DNA of 42,376 nt from Candidatus Aegiribacteria sp. (GTDB lineage: Bacteria > Fermentibacterota > Fermentibacteria > Fermentibacterales > JCC-6), in the NCBI GenBank assembly GCA_021108435.1, contig JAIOQY010000005.1, forward strand, positions 1-42,376, written 5' to 3'. This document shows positions 22,865-31,163 of the stretch, in pieces (positions within the stretch are counted from its first letter, which is position 1; each line of letters starts with the position of its first letter). Both the position numbers and the translations under genes were made by a program. The notes beneath the pieces were generated by a model. It ran no database searches and was not told where the DNA came from. It saw only the letters and a list, made by a program, of their open reading frames with translations.

Positions 22865-24844
22865 TCAGTCGGTGCTTCGGAGAATCACTATTTCAACTCG
22901 TCTATTCAGCTCCCGTCCCGCCTCGGTATCATTCGCGGCAGCGGGTCGTCTTTCACCAAACCATGTAGGTTCGATTTCTATATCAACGCCTTCGAGCTTC
23001 GAAGAAAGATAATCGGCAACATTGATTGCCCGCTCTTTCGATAAGCCGTCGTTATGCGAGAATGTACCATCGCTGTCGGCATGTCCTTCTACTGACACAA
23101 AAACACCCGGATTAGCTCTAAGTGTTTGAATGATCTGATCAAGCGAGGGAATCTGATCGTTTCTAATCTGTTCGATATTATAATCGAAATAGATAGTTGA
23201 TACAGGTAATCCCTGTCGTTCAGTCGCGACAATTACGAACTGGAACAGGTCAATCGGATCAGTTTCATAATAACAGTACTCGAGGTCTTCATTGATTTGC
23301 CTGACCTCAACATCAAGCGGGACTCCTCCCTGAACTCTCGAAAGACCAATGCTCAGAGGATCAATGCGATTCTCATCCAGCCAGAGTTTATTCACGCGAA
23401 AACTCAGAGAAGCTTCGAGAATGTCTACACTGTCAACTTCTCCGTATACTATTCTCGGTTCAAGCATTACCAGTTCTGCCGGGCGGCAGGTAATAATACA
23501 ATCCCTGAAACGATCCAGATTCGTCTCGTAGTAATAGTAGGCTTCATCCTCATCGAATAATGCTGCTGGAACTCTTTCAAGCGATCCGTCCTCAAGAAGC
23601 TGATATAAGCGAAGAAGTCTCAGCTCCAGTCCATGCTGTTCGATCCAGAATCTTGGTACCCTGAAAAGGGCTGTCAGATCACGGATATGCGATTGTTCAA
23701 GTGAGCTGCTGATGGGGAAATAGCTGTAGAGATACTGTTCCGAATCAAGCTGAACAGGACTGTTAAGAGGAATCTCATCATATTGTGCCACCAATAATGA
23801 ATCCTTTTGAATATCTCTGATAGCCCACAGATCAAACTCGTACATGTCAGTGTTGGGGAACCATGTTCTCTTATCAACCATAGGCGGCAGAGGTACTCTT
23901 GAGCGATTCTCGTCCCAGGTATCACCACCGAGCCTGAACGTCAAACCGATTCTGTGTCTGCCCCATGTGTTGTAAAGCTGGTTCAGCGGTACACTTAAGG
24001 CGTAATCCAGTTCTATTGGAATCGATCCTTCCGTTCTCACTGAAAATCCTGCTGAGATTTCGTGCGCAAGACCTGAAGCTTTGAAAGAATATCCGGTTCT
24101 GACTCCCCATGAGGAAGCCGAACCTATCCATTTCTCGAAACCGGCTGAGACATTGAGATCGAGTTTTCCTCCGATTCTTTCAAGGCCGTAATCAATCTGC
24201 AGAACTGGAGTAACAAAACGGGGATAGAACGCAGCACCAAGAGAAAACTGCATACCTTGTTTGTCAGTGGTTTCAAGACCAAGATCAGGCTGAATGATAT
24301 TCCTGACAACACCAGCTACAGTAGCTGTTCTCCCCAATTCAGCCTGAAAACCGGCATTAAGACCTATTCCCTGCCCTTTTTGTCCGTATATGGCAAACAG
24401 GGGGTCATAAGATGTGAATTCATTATCCGCAAACTGCCTGAAAAGATATCTTCCGGTTAATCCGATTGATACAGGAAATATCCCTGGTCTGAACGCAAAA
24501 GACAGATTTGCCTCCCCTTCAGAGTAGAGATCGGCAGATGTGAGATAGTCAGCTCCCGCTGAAAAAGCAACAAATTTCGACAGAGGATGCAGGTAACTCA
24601 GAGCTGCGTAATGAAGCGAACCGTTATCCATATTCGGATACAGGTTCGAATACTCGGTACCGATAAGAATTCTTCCCGCTCGAAGGATTGAAGCGGGATT
24701 CCACCAGGCTCCCCAGGCATCATCGCCAAGTGAGATGAAAGCTCCCGAAAGTCCCATTGCTCTGGTTCCCGGTGTCTGATCCGAGGAAGCTGTAGACACG
24801 AACAGAAGGGGCAGAAGAAGCAGAAGTATTATCTTGCAACGCAT
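22865..24844 (-). CDS. Fusion of PorV/UPF0164-like barrel, two PGF-pre-PGF-like domains and OmpA
   Basis: A 659-aa outer-membrane protein. Residues 1-20 are a signal peptide (MRCKIILLLLLPLLF). Residues ~22-310 resemble the PorV/PorQ-like UPF0164 barrel, opening with GTRAMGLSGAFISLGDDAWGAWWNPAS. Residues ~387-452 and ~475-541 each match the PGF-pre-PGF pattern (LFRVPRFWIEQ...LLRLYQLLEDG...YYYYET and SFRVNKLWLDENRIDPLSIGL...YCYYET), best known from archaeal surface proteins. Residues ~549-657 are an OmpA peptidoglycan-binding domain (TIYFDYN, VEGHADSDG, LNRRVEIVI). The chosen ATG at 24844 overlaps the protease gene by 16 nt. In type IX systems PorV-type proteins shuttle cargo, and the adjacent protease carries a type B-like sorting domain. 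Confidence 0.75.
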   Translation of the reverse strand: MRCKIILLLLLPLLFVSTASSDQTPGTRAMGLSGAFISLGDDAWGAWWNPASILRAGRILIGTEYSNLYPNMDNGSLHYAALSYLHPLSKFVAFSAGADYLTSADLYSEGEANLSFAFRPGIFPVSIGLTGRYLFRQFADNEFTSYDPLFAIYGQKGQGIGLNAGFQAELGRTATVAGVVRNIIQPDLGLETTDKQGMQFSLGAAFYPRFVTPVLQIDYGLERIGGKLDLNVSAGFEKWIGSASSWGVRTGYSFKASGLAHEISAGFSVRTEGSIPIELDYALSVPLNQLYNTWGRHRIGLTFRLGGDTWDENRSRVPLPPMVDKRTWFPNTDMYEFDLWAIRDIQKDSLLVAQYDEIPLNSPVQLDSEQYLYSYFPISSSLEQSHIRDLTALFRVPRFWIEQHGLELRLLRLYQLLEDGSLERVPAALFDEDEAYYYYETNLDRFRDCIITCRPAELVMLEPRIVYGEVDSVDILEASLSFRVNKLWLDENRIDPLSIGLSRVQGGVPLDVEVRQINEDLEYCYYETDPIDLFQFVIVATERQGLPVSTIYFDYNIEQIRNDQIPSLDQIIQTLRANPGVFVSVEGHADSDGTFSHNDGLSKERAINVADYLSSKLEGVDIEIEPTWFGERRPAAANDTEAGRELNRRVEIVILRSTD

Positions 24845-27800
24845 ACTACACCACTCATCCTTGTGTTTCCAGTCCACGCCATATAAACGTAGATCCCACC
24901 GGAAACAATTCCACCTCCATCATCACGTCCGTCCCATGATGGTTCTTCACCTTCAATTGTTACAATTGGGATACCTTCCAGACTGTAGATCGTCACAGAT
25001 AACTGATCTCCATCGGCCCCTGGCCAGATGAAATTCGCAACGTCGTTGATTCCATCTCCGTTGGGAGTGAAGGGATTTGGAATTACGTTCATTCCCTGTC
25101 CGTAGTCCCGCAACATGGGGAAGTCGTGTATGGTCATTTCATCTTCATAGATGGAAACAGTATCCGTTACTGTTATATATCCGGATTTTTCTGCGCGAAT
25201 GGGAACAGGTCCAACTGGAACATTCTCAAAGCTATACAAGCCTTCCGAATCAGAAAACTGCTCGAGTCCCATCTCAACCACGCTTACAGATACATCCCGA
25301 AGTCTCTGACCAGTATGAACATCCCAGACTTCACCGGAAAGAGAGCCGCTTGGACCCTGTGGCGTCGCGCTGGCCATATTACTGTAATCACTTTCTCCGT
25401 ATGGATTCTCATAGAGCGTTGTCGCCCAGTAGTAATAGGTAACACCATTACTGACGAGGGAATCAACGTATGAAGTATCATTGGCGGACAGGCTTACGAT
25501 TGGATCAGGATCCGGTCCGAGTGGGCTCAGACTTCGGTATATCTGATAACCAAATAAGCCTTTAGAACCGGTTCCGGAACTTTCCGCGGACGGAGCACTC
25601 CAGTTCAGAGGGATGAATCCATTATTGCCGCTTTCAGCAGTAAGATACTCAGGTGGAGCAAGGATACCTTCAATGGAAAAAGGACCGTAAACCGATCTGT
25701 TATTTGACTCAGAAGATTCCTCAATCTGGTCTTCCGCGTCAATAACAGCAATCATGTATCGTATACCCATATCAAAATACGAGAATGTAACAGGCGCACT
25801 GTAAGATTGAGTCTCACCTCCCTGAAGAGGTGGAACCATAAATGAAATCAATGGATTTGAAGTACTGTCAGGATCCTCTTCAAGATAGAGAACCAGTTCG
25901 CATCCTCCTGCAGGTCCCTGTCCCTGATTAGTGACAACAACCGAGAACATAACCGTTTGACCAACGAAGAACGGAGGTGAGAGGTCCGGGCTGGGAGATG
26001 ATACAGTGAGATCAGGATACGCGAGAACAACCTGGAATATCGATGAGTCGGGCTGCAATCCGAGATTTGCCGCTGCAACCCGTGCAAGCAGATCATATGT
26101 TCCGGGTTGATCCGGAGTCTCTATCGTGAATGTATCCACACTCACAGCGTTTCTGTAAACAAGGTTACCCATATATCGCGGAACTGATACTTCTCCGCTG
26201 AAGCCAGATGGAGCTTCAATACTGCCCCATGTTCCGACCGCGATGTATCCTCCGTCATTTTTCACACTGAGAGGAAGTCTCAGTTCAGCTCCGGGGGCTG
26301 CGTATATGGTTGTATCCACAGGTGACAGAACTCTTACATCCGGGGTTCTGGAATAAGTGTACACCACAAGTGAATAATCTTCCTCTTCAAATGGATTTCC
26401 AGGATCCGACCAGCTTTCAGCAACTATTCTTGCTCTCCAGGCACCGGATTGTGGATTTTCAATACATATTTTCTCCAGTGGACTCTCGCCTGTTACACCT
26501 GCCGGAAGTGTGTAGTTATAAGTGACTTCGTCAGGTGATATCAGTGAGAAATCAAGGTCATTACCTATGGAAGCTCCTGGAACATCGCTGTATGCCATTG
26601 CACTGGATAGCGAAAGGGTAGTTGATGGAATGTAGAATGTCCATTCCCTGTACAATTGACCTTCAATATATGTTTCGTAAACCCAGAGAACCCGATCGAC
26701 TTCCTCCGAGAAATAAACACCGGGAAGATGGAAAGCATCAAGAAGTCCATATCCGTATCCTGTGGTCGCGTATCCGCTGAGAGGAGAACCGGTGTTACCG
26801 GCAAGAGGAATGGAGCTTGCTGCGAGAAGAGCAGCAATATCCTCGGGATGTACAAGATCCCCATATTTCTCAAAACAAAGCGCAATCGCTCCTGATACGT
26901 GCGCAGCGGCCATACTTGTACCAGCTCTTCGCGTATAGGATGATACACCGGGCCATCTGTTCTCCGGATCATCCAGCCACTGACCATTATACATCGCGTT
27001 TGTAGATACGACTCCGTCCAACATTGTGGAACCGGAAAACTCGCCACCCGGGGCAAGTATATCAGGCTTGAGCCGCTGATCTCCCTGTGTTGGTCCCTGG
27101 CTGCTGTAAGCGGCGAGGTAACAGTTGCCGTCCTCGTCAGGTATGTAGGTGACCGCTCCTACTGTAATGCAATTCTTCGCATTGCCGGGTGATGTAATTG
27201 TTCCCGATCCGCCCTGATTTCCGGCTGAGAACACAAGCACCATATCCCTGTCATTGACCCATGTATCTACTATTTCACAGAATTCATCATATCCTGAAGA
27301 AGTGAATCCCCAGGAATTATTGATTATTTCACATCCTGCCGTCTGGAATTGACTGAAGAAACCGTCAAGCTGTGAGGGAGTCATTCCGGATGGGCGCTCG
27401 AGTACAAAAAGAGAACCGTTGTAAGCGGCACCTCTTCCATTGAACTCGCATCCCAGAGATACCTGTCCGCGAGATGAAATAACGCCGCAGACAGCTGTTC
27501 CGTGTCCATCCTGATCAGGAGGACCGGAAATAACCGCTGGAGAAAGGTCAGGGTGTTCGCTCCAGACTCCGGTATCAAGTACACCTACTATGGTTCCCTC
27601 ACCCTGATAGTATTCCCATACGTTAGGACAACCGATAAGACGCCTGCTGTCATCAGCTCTGAATTGCGCGCTTTCCGGATTAGATCGAATTTCCCATGAG
27701 ACTTCAACTACTCCGGGAAACTCGCAGAGGTTCTTAAAATCGGTTGAAGCACCCGGAACACGAGCCAGATCCTGACGGATCCATTCTCCTCCTGCGGGTA

Positions 27801-28314
27801 GTCTTTCTCCAAGGATTCTCAGGAGGAAGTACCCCGACCAGTTGGACGGTTCTTGATCATTGCTGTAATGAGCAGTATTCCAGGGTTTTATTGATCGAAT
27901 AAATTCAGACGACCGCAACAGATCAATATCCGGTTCACCGGTCACAATAGCAGCAAATATATCGTTTTCGGGAGACCAGCCTGCAGGCCAGAAACCGCTT
28001 CGATCAAGAATCGACAGATTCGCCGGTGTGAGCGGCTGCCATACCCTGATCTCGACAATTGAAAAAAGATTAAGCTGTGATAAAACTGGTGCACCCTCAA
28101 GAACTCCTGAACCTGATAACAGCTGTTCATAACCGGAATCATACAGAAGCAATTCCCGCTGTCTTTTATCAGTATCCAGCTCTGAAAGATATTGGAGTAT
28201 TCCAGCCGGTGAAGCACCCTGTTGAGGCGCACTGCCAAAAAACGCCAATAACGTCATTAAAACAACAATCGGATGAATGACTTCGTCTCCCTTCACACCC
28301 CTCACCGTAGGCAT
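24829..28314 (-). CDS. Secreted subtilisin-like (S8) protease with CARDB, FnIII, CarboxypepD-like and type B-like sorting domains
   Basis: A 1161-aa exported protease. The triad is complete: Asp247 (GVLDTG), His271 (DGHGTAVCG) and Ser467 (GTSMAAAHVSG), with the oxyanion Asn366 (FSAGNQGG). Residues ~30-220 look like an I9-type prodomain. After the catalytic domain come beta-rich domains, a CARDB-like repeat (DLTVSSPSPDLSPPFFVGQ), an FnIII-like segment (LNWSAPSAESSG) and a CarboxypepD_reg-like unit (VWDVHTGQRLRDVSVSV). The end (PNPFTPNGDGINDV...WDGRDDGG...GGIYVY) is a FlgD/CHU_C type B-like sorting signal. The ATG at 28314 is kept; a GTG at 28296 is an alternative. It overlaps the barrel/OmpA gene by 16 nt. 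Confidence 0.88.
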   Translation of the reverse strand: MPTVRGVKGDEVIHPIVVLMTLLAFFGSAPQQGASPAGILQYLSELDTDKRQRELLLYDSGYEQLLSGSGVLEGAPVLSQLNLFSIVEIRVWQPLTPANLSILDRSGFWPAGWSPENDIFAAIVTGEPDIDLLRSSEFIRSIKPWNTAHYSNDQEPSNWSGYFLLRILGERLPAGGEWIRQDLARVPGASTDFKNLCEFPGVVEVSWEIRSNPESAQFRADDSRRLIGCPNVWEYYQGEGTIVGVLDTGVWSEHPDLSPAVISGPPDQDGHGTAVCGVISSRGQVSLGCEFNGRGAAYNGSLFVLERPSGMTPSQLDGFFSQFQTAGCEIINNSWGFTSSGYDEFCEIVDTWVNDRDMVLVFSAGNQGGSGTITSPGNAKNCITVGAVTYIPDEDGNCYLAAYSSQGPTQGDQRLKPDILAPGGEFSGSTMLDGVVSTNAMYNGQWLDDPENRWPGVSSYTRRAGTSMAAAHVSGAIALCFEKYGDLVHPEDIAALLAASSIPLAGNTGSPLSGYATTGYGYGLLDAFHLPGVYFSEEVDRVLWVYETYIEGQLYREWTFYIPSTTLSLSSAMAYSDVPGASIGNDLDFSLISPDEVTYNYTLPAGVTGESPLEKICIENPQSGAWRARIVAESWSDPGNPFEEEDYSLVVYTYSRTPDVRVLSPVDTTIYAAPGAELRLPLSVKNDGGYIAVGTWGSIEAPSGFSGEVSVPRYMGNLVYRNAVSVDTFTIETPDQPGTYDLLARVAAANLGLQPDSSIFQVVLAYPDLTVSSPSPDLSPPFFVGQTVMFSVVVTNQGQGPAGGCELVLYLEEDPDSTSNPLISFMVPPLQGGETQSYSAPVTFSYFDMGIRYMIAVIDAEDQIEESSESNNRSVYGPFSIEGILAPPEYLTAESGNNGFIPLNWSAPSAESSGTGSKGLFGYQIYRSLSPLGPDPDPIVSLSANDTSYVDSLVSNGVTYYYWATTLYENPYGESDYSNMASATPQGPSGSLSGEVWDVHTGQRLRDVSVSVVEMGLEQFSDSEGLYSFENVPVGPVPIRAEKSGYITVTDTVSIYEDEMTIHDFPMLRDYGQGMNVIPNPFTPNGDGINDVANFIWPGADGDQLSVTIYSLEGIPIVTIEGEEPSWDGRDDGGGIVSGGIYVYMAWTGNTRMSGVVCVAR

Positions 28315-28419
28315 ACGACATTACCGTGGTCAATGTCAAGCTTATCATTTTATTTTGGAATTGTAAAAGTCTTCTACCAAATATGATATGGTATCCGGAA
28401 GTACTCTCGAATGGACATG

Positions 28420-29250
28420 CTATCTGTTGCGTTTCCAGGCCTTAACTGTGTTTGAAAGCAAAAATGCGATTGTCAGTGGACCAACACCGCCTGGAACAGG
28501 CGTTATGGCTCCGCAGATATCCTTCACCTGTTCAAAATCAACATCTCCCCGGAGTCCTTCAGATGTACGGGTGATCCCCACATCGATAAGTGTGGATCCA
28601 GGTTTGACAAATTCAGAGTTTATGAAGTGTGGTTTTCCAACAGCTGCGATCAGAATATCGGCCTGTCTGCACAGACCTGGCAGGTCCGGAGTATGCGAAT
28701 GCGCGATAGTAACGGTTGCGTGCTCGCGAAGCAGAAGAGCTGCCATAGGCTTTCCTACAATATTGCTTCTGCCCACGATAACGGCATTGACTCCGTCAAT
28801 CTGAATTTCACTGTGTTTCAGAAGAGCAATTATTCCAACAGGAGTGCAGGGGAAGAGTCCATCTTCTCCGCGCCAGAGTCTTCCAACATTTACCGGATGA
28901 AATCCATCCACATCTTTAGATGAGAGAATTGACGAAGCAACCTTTTCATCCGAGATGTGTTCCGGAAGAGGAAGCTGACAGAGAATTCCATCGATGGATG
29001 AATCCTGATTAAGGTTTTCAATTTCACGTAAAAGCTCGTTCTGGGTAACTGCTTCATCCAGATGGACAATCCTGCTGATGAGTCCGGCTTTCTCGCATGC
29101 TTTTTTCTTCATGGAGACGTATACCTGGCTTGCAGGATTATCTCCAACGATAATGACGGCCAGCCCTGGAGGCCGACCGTCAATCTGTGATATCTCTTCA
29201 GCCAGATTTTTCCGTACCGTTTTCGCAAATGCCTTTCCGGAAAGAATCAT
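28420..29250 (-). CDS. folD: Bifunctional methylenetetrahydrofolate dehydrogenase/cyclohydrolase
   Basis: A 276-aa enzyme that interconverts 5,10-methylene-, methenyl- and 10-formyl-tetrahydrofolate with NADP, supplying one-carbon units. The motifs GLAVIIVGDNPASQVYV, DGILCQLPLP, VDGFHPVNVG, VIVGRSNIVGKP (Rossmann), GDVDFEQ and ITPVPGGVGPLT are all intact. ATG 29250 has a GGGAT site. It starts 10 nt after rplU, in the place where rpmA and obgE usually follow. The end is followed by a 105-nt gap before the protease. Confidence 0.95.
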   Translation of the reverse strand: MILSGKAFAKTVRKNLAEEISQIDGRPPGLAVIIVGDNPASQVYVSMKKKACEKAGLISRIVHLDEAVTQNELLREIENLNQDSSIDGILCQLPLPEHISDEKVASSILSSKDVDGFHPVNVGRLWRGEDGLFPCTPVGIIALLKHSEIQIDGVNAVIVGRSNIVGKPMAALLLREHATVTIAHSHTPDLPGLCRQADILIAAVGKPHFINSEFVKPGSTLIDVGITRTSEGLRGDVDFEQVKDICGAITPVPGGVGPLTIAFLLSNTVKAWKRNR

Positions 29251-29260
29251 GGATATCCCT

Positions 29261-29575
29261 TTATCCTTTACTAATCGTCTTGATCTCTATTCTTGTGTAA
29301 TCCTGGCGATGTCCCTGGGTTCTCTCGTAACCTTTTCGCCTTTTTCTCTTGTAGACGATTATCTTCCCGCCTCTTCCATGTTCAAGGACATTCGCTTCAA
29401 CAGACGCATCTTTCACTACCGGAGTTCCAATTTCAATATCGGAATCCTCCGCAAGCAGAAGAACTTTATCCAGTTTGACAGTACTTCCTTCTTCAGAATT
29501 AATCTTTGGGACATTCAGCTTCATTCCAGGTTCTACCCTGAACTGCAGCCCTCCTGTCTCTATAATCGCGTACAA
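29261..29575 (-). CDS. rplU: 50S ribosomal protein L21
   Basis: A 104-aa large-subunit protein. AIIETGGLQFRVEPG at the start, VLLLAEDSDIEIGTPVV in the middle and the basic C-terminus VYKRKRRKGYERTQGHRQ are characteristic. It starts at a TTG (29575) behind GGAGG. It lies 43 nt after the RNase G/E gene, which is the usual order in many bacteria, but L27 (rpmA) does not follow. The 3' side runs straight into folD. Confidence 0.95.
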   Translation of the reverse strand: MYAIIETGGLQFRVEPGMKLNVPKINSEEGSTVKLDKVLLLAEDSDIEIGTPVVKDASVEANVLEHGRGGKIIVYKRKRRKGYERTQGHRQDYTRIEIKTISKG

Positions 29576-29618
29576 CTATCCACCTCCATTATTATTTACC
29601 ATTGTTACCCGCGGGAAA

Positions 29619-31163
29619 TTAGGATTTCTCTGAATGCCCGTAGAGTTCAGTGATTTCTTCATGCATGTCAATTGAGTAGACCCTGAATTCATCCACCCGT
29701 ATTTGATTATCCTCTCGAAACTCAATACCCAGCTGAGAAATGGACGCTATATGATCCATCCTCTTCCCATCATTCTCGTGAAGATAGGCTGCAATGTCAG
29801 GGTGTACTGAGATTACCAGGTTCTTGTGCTTCTTCTTCATCGATGCCCGTTCAATAAAACGTTCAAGCTGGGTTGCAGTTGACACAATCGACAACACTCT
29901 TCCGGTACCACCGCAATTCGAACAGGGTTCGGACAGTGACTGGAAGACACTGGGTCTGACTCTTTTTCTCGTCATTTCAACGAGTCCGAGAGAACTGACC
30001 TGGCATGTTTTCGTAGGGGAACGATCCCTCCCTAATTCACTTCGGAGGGTGTTCAGTACTTTATCTCTGTGTTCTGCTATATCCATATCAATGAAATCAA
30101 TTACGATTATTCCACCTAAATCTCGCAGACGAAGCTGCCTCGCGACTTCCCGCGCGGCTTCCATGTTTGTCTTGAGAATGGTGTTTTCCTGTTTTTTTCT
30201 ACCTACATATCTTTTTGTATTCACATCAATTGCTACGAGTGCTTCAGTGTGTTCAATAACAAGTGATCCCCCGCTTTTCAACGGAACTTCACGAGCCATG
30301 ATTCCAGTTATTTCCTGCTCAATATTGAAATGATCATAGATGGGATTCTTCCCCCGGTAGTATTTCACTTTCCCCATCATACTGTTAGCGAATGTCTTCA
30401 AATATTTTCTGGCATCTCTGGCAACCTGTTTTGAATCAGTTACAATAGAATTCGTATCCGAAGTGACAAGATCCCGCATGGTCATCGTAATAACATCGTG
30501 TTCCTGGTGGAGAAGCGCCGGAGCCTTGCTCTTGAGAGCTAACTGACCAACTTCACGCCATCGGTCAATTATCCTGCTCATATCCGACCGGAATGCTTTC
30601 TCGTCATGCGAAATCCCGGCCGTTCTTGCGATGATTCCATATCCGGGTATTATAACACTGGACACAATCTTTCTCAGGCGCCCTCTTTCACGTCTGTCAG
30701 TGATTTTTCTGGATACTCCTGTGACAGATTCACCAGGCATGCTTACTATGTATCTTCCGGCTATGGAAATCCTGGTGCTGACTCTGGCTCCCTTTGTTCC
30801 TATAGGTTCTTTGGTTACCTGAACAAGGATATCCTGCCCTTTCCTGAGAACCTTCTCAATGGAATCATTCACTTCTTTCGTAACCAGAGGAGTACCGCTT
30901 GCAAGGGATTTCGCAAATTTCCCGGTGTCGGTTGCGCTTGTTCTAATATCACTGACATGAAGGAAAGCGCTTCGTTCCATTCCTATATCGACGAAAGCCG
31001 CCTGCATGCCGGGAAGGACAGCGTTAACCTTCCCAAGGTAGACATTTCCTACCTGCCTTCGTTCGTTACCACCTTCAACTATGAGCTCCATGAGTTTCTC
31101 ATCCTCAAGAATTGCAATTCTCGTAACTTCGGGATGAGAGTTAATTATGAAATCAATTTTCAA
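29619..31163 (-). CDS. rng: Ribonuclease G/E
   Basis: A 514-aa endoribonuclease of RNase G size, acting in rRNA 5' maturation and mRNA decay. Residues ~37-120 are the S1 RNA-binding domain (GNVYLGKVNAVLPGMQAAFVDIG). The catalytic magnesium ligands are Asp313 (ALVAIDVNTKRYVG) and Asp356 (IIVIDFIDMD). The Zn-link Cys414 and Cys417 (PCSNCGGTG) bridge the dimer. It lacks the long C-terminal scaffold of RNase E. A TTG start (31163) follows GGAGAAG and overlaps the radical SAM gene by 11 nt. Confidence 0.95.
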   Translation of the reverse strand: MKIDFIINSHPEVTRIAILEDEKLMELIVEGGNERRQVGNVYLGKVNAVLPGMQAAFVDIGMERSAFLHVSDIRTSATDTGKFAKSLASGTPLVTKEVNDSIEKVLRKGQDILVQVTKEPIGTKGARVSTRISIAGRYIVSMPGESVTGVSRKITDRRERGRLRKIVSSVIIPGYGIIARTAGISHDEKAFRSDMSRIIDRWREVGQLALKSKAPALLHQEHDVITMTMRDLVTSDTNSIVTDSKQVARDARKYLKTFANSMMGKVKYYRGKNPIYDHFNIEQEITGIMAREVPLKSGGSLVIEHTEALVAIDVNTKRYVGRKKQENTILKTNMEAAREVARQLRLRDLGGIIVIDFIDMDIAEHRDKVLNTLRSELGRDRSPTKTCQVSSLGLVEMTRKRVRPSVFQSLSEPCSNCGGTGRVLSIVSTATQLERFIERASMKKKHKNLVISVHPDIAAYLHENDGKRMDHIASISQLGIEFREDNQIRVDEFRVYSIDMHEEITELYGHSEKS

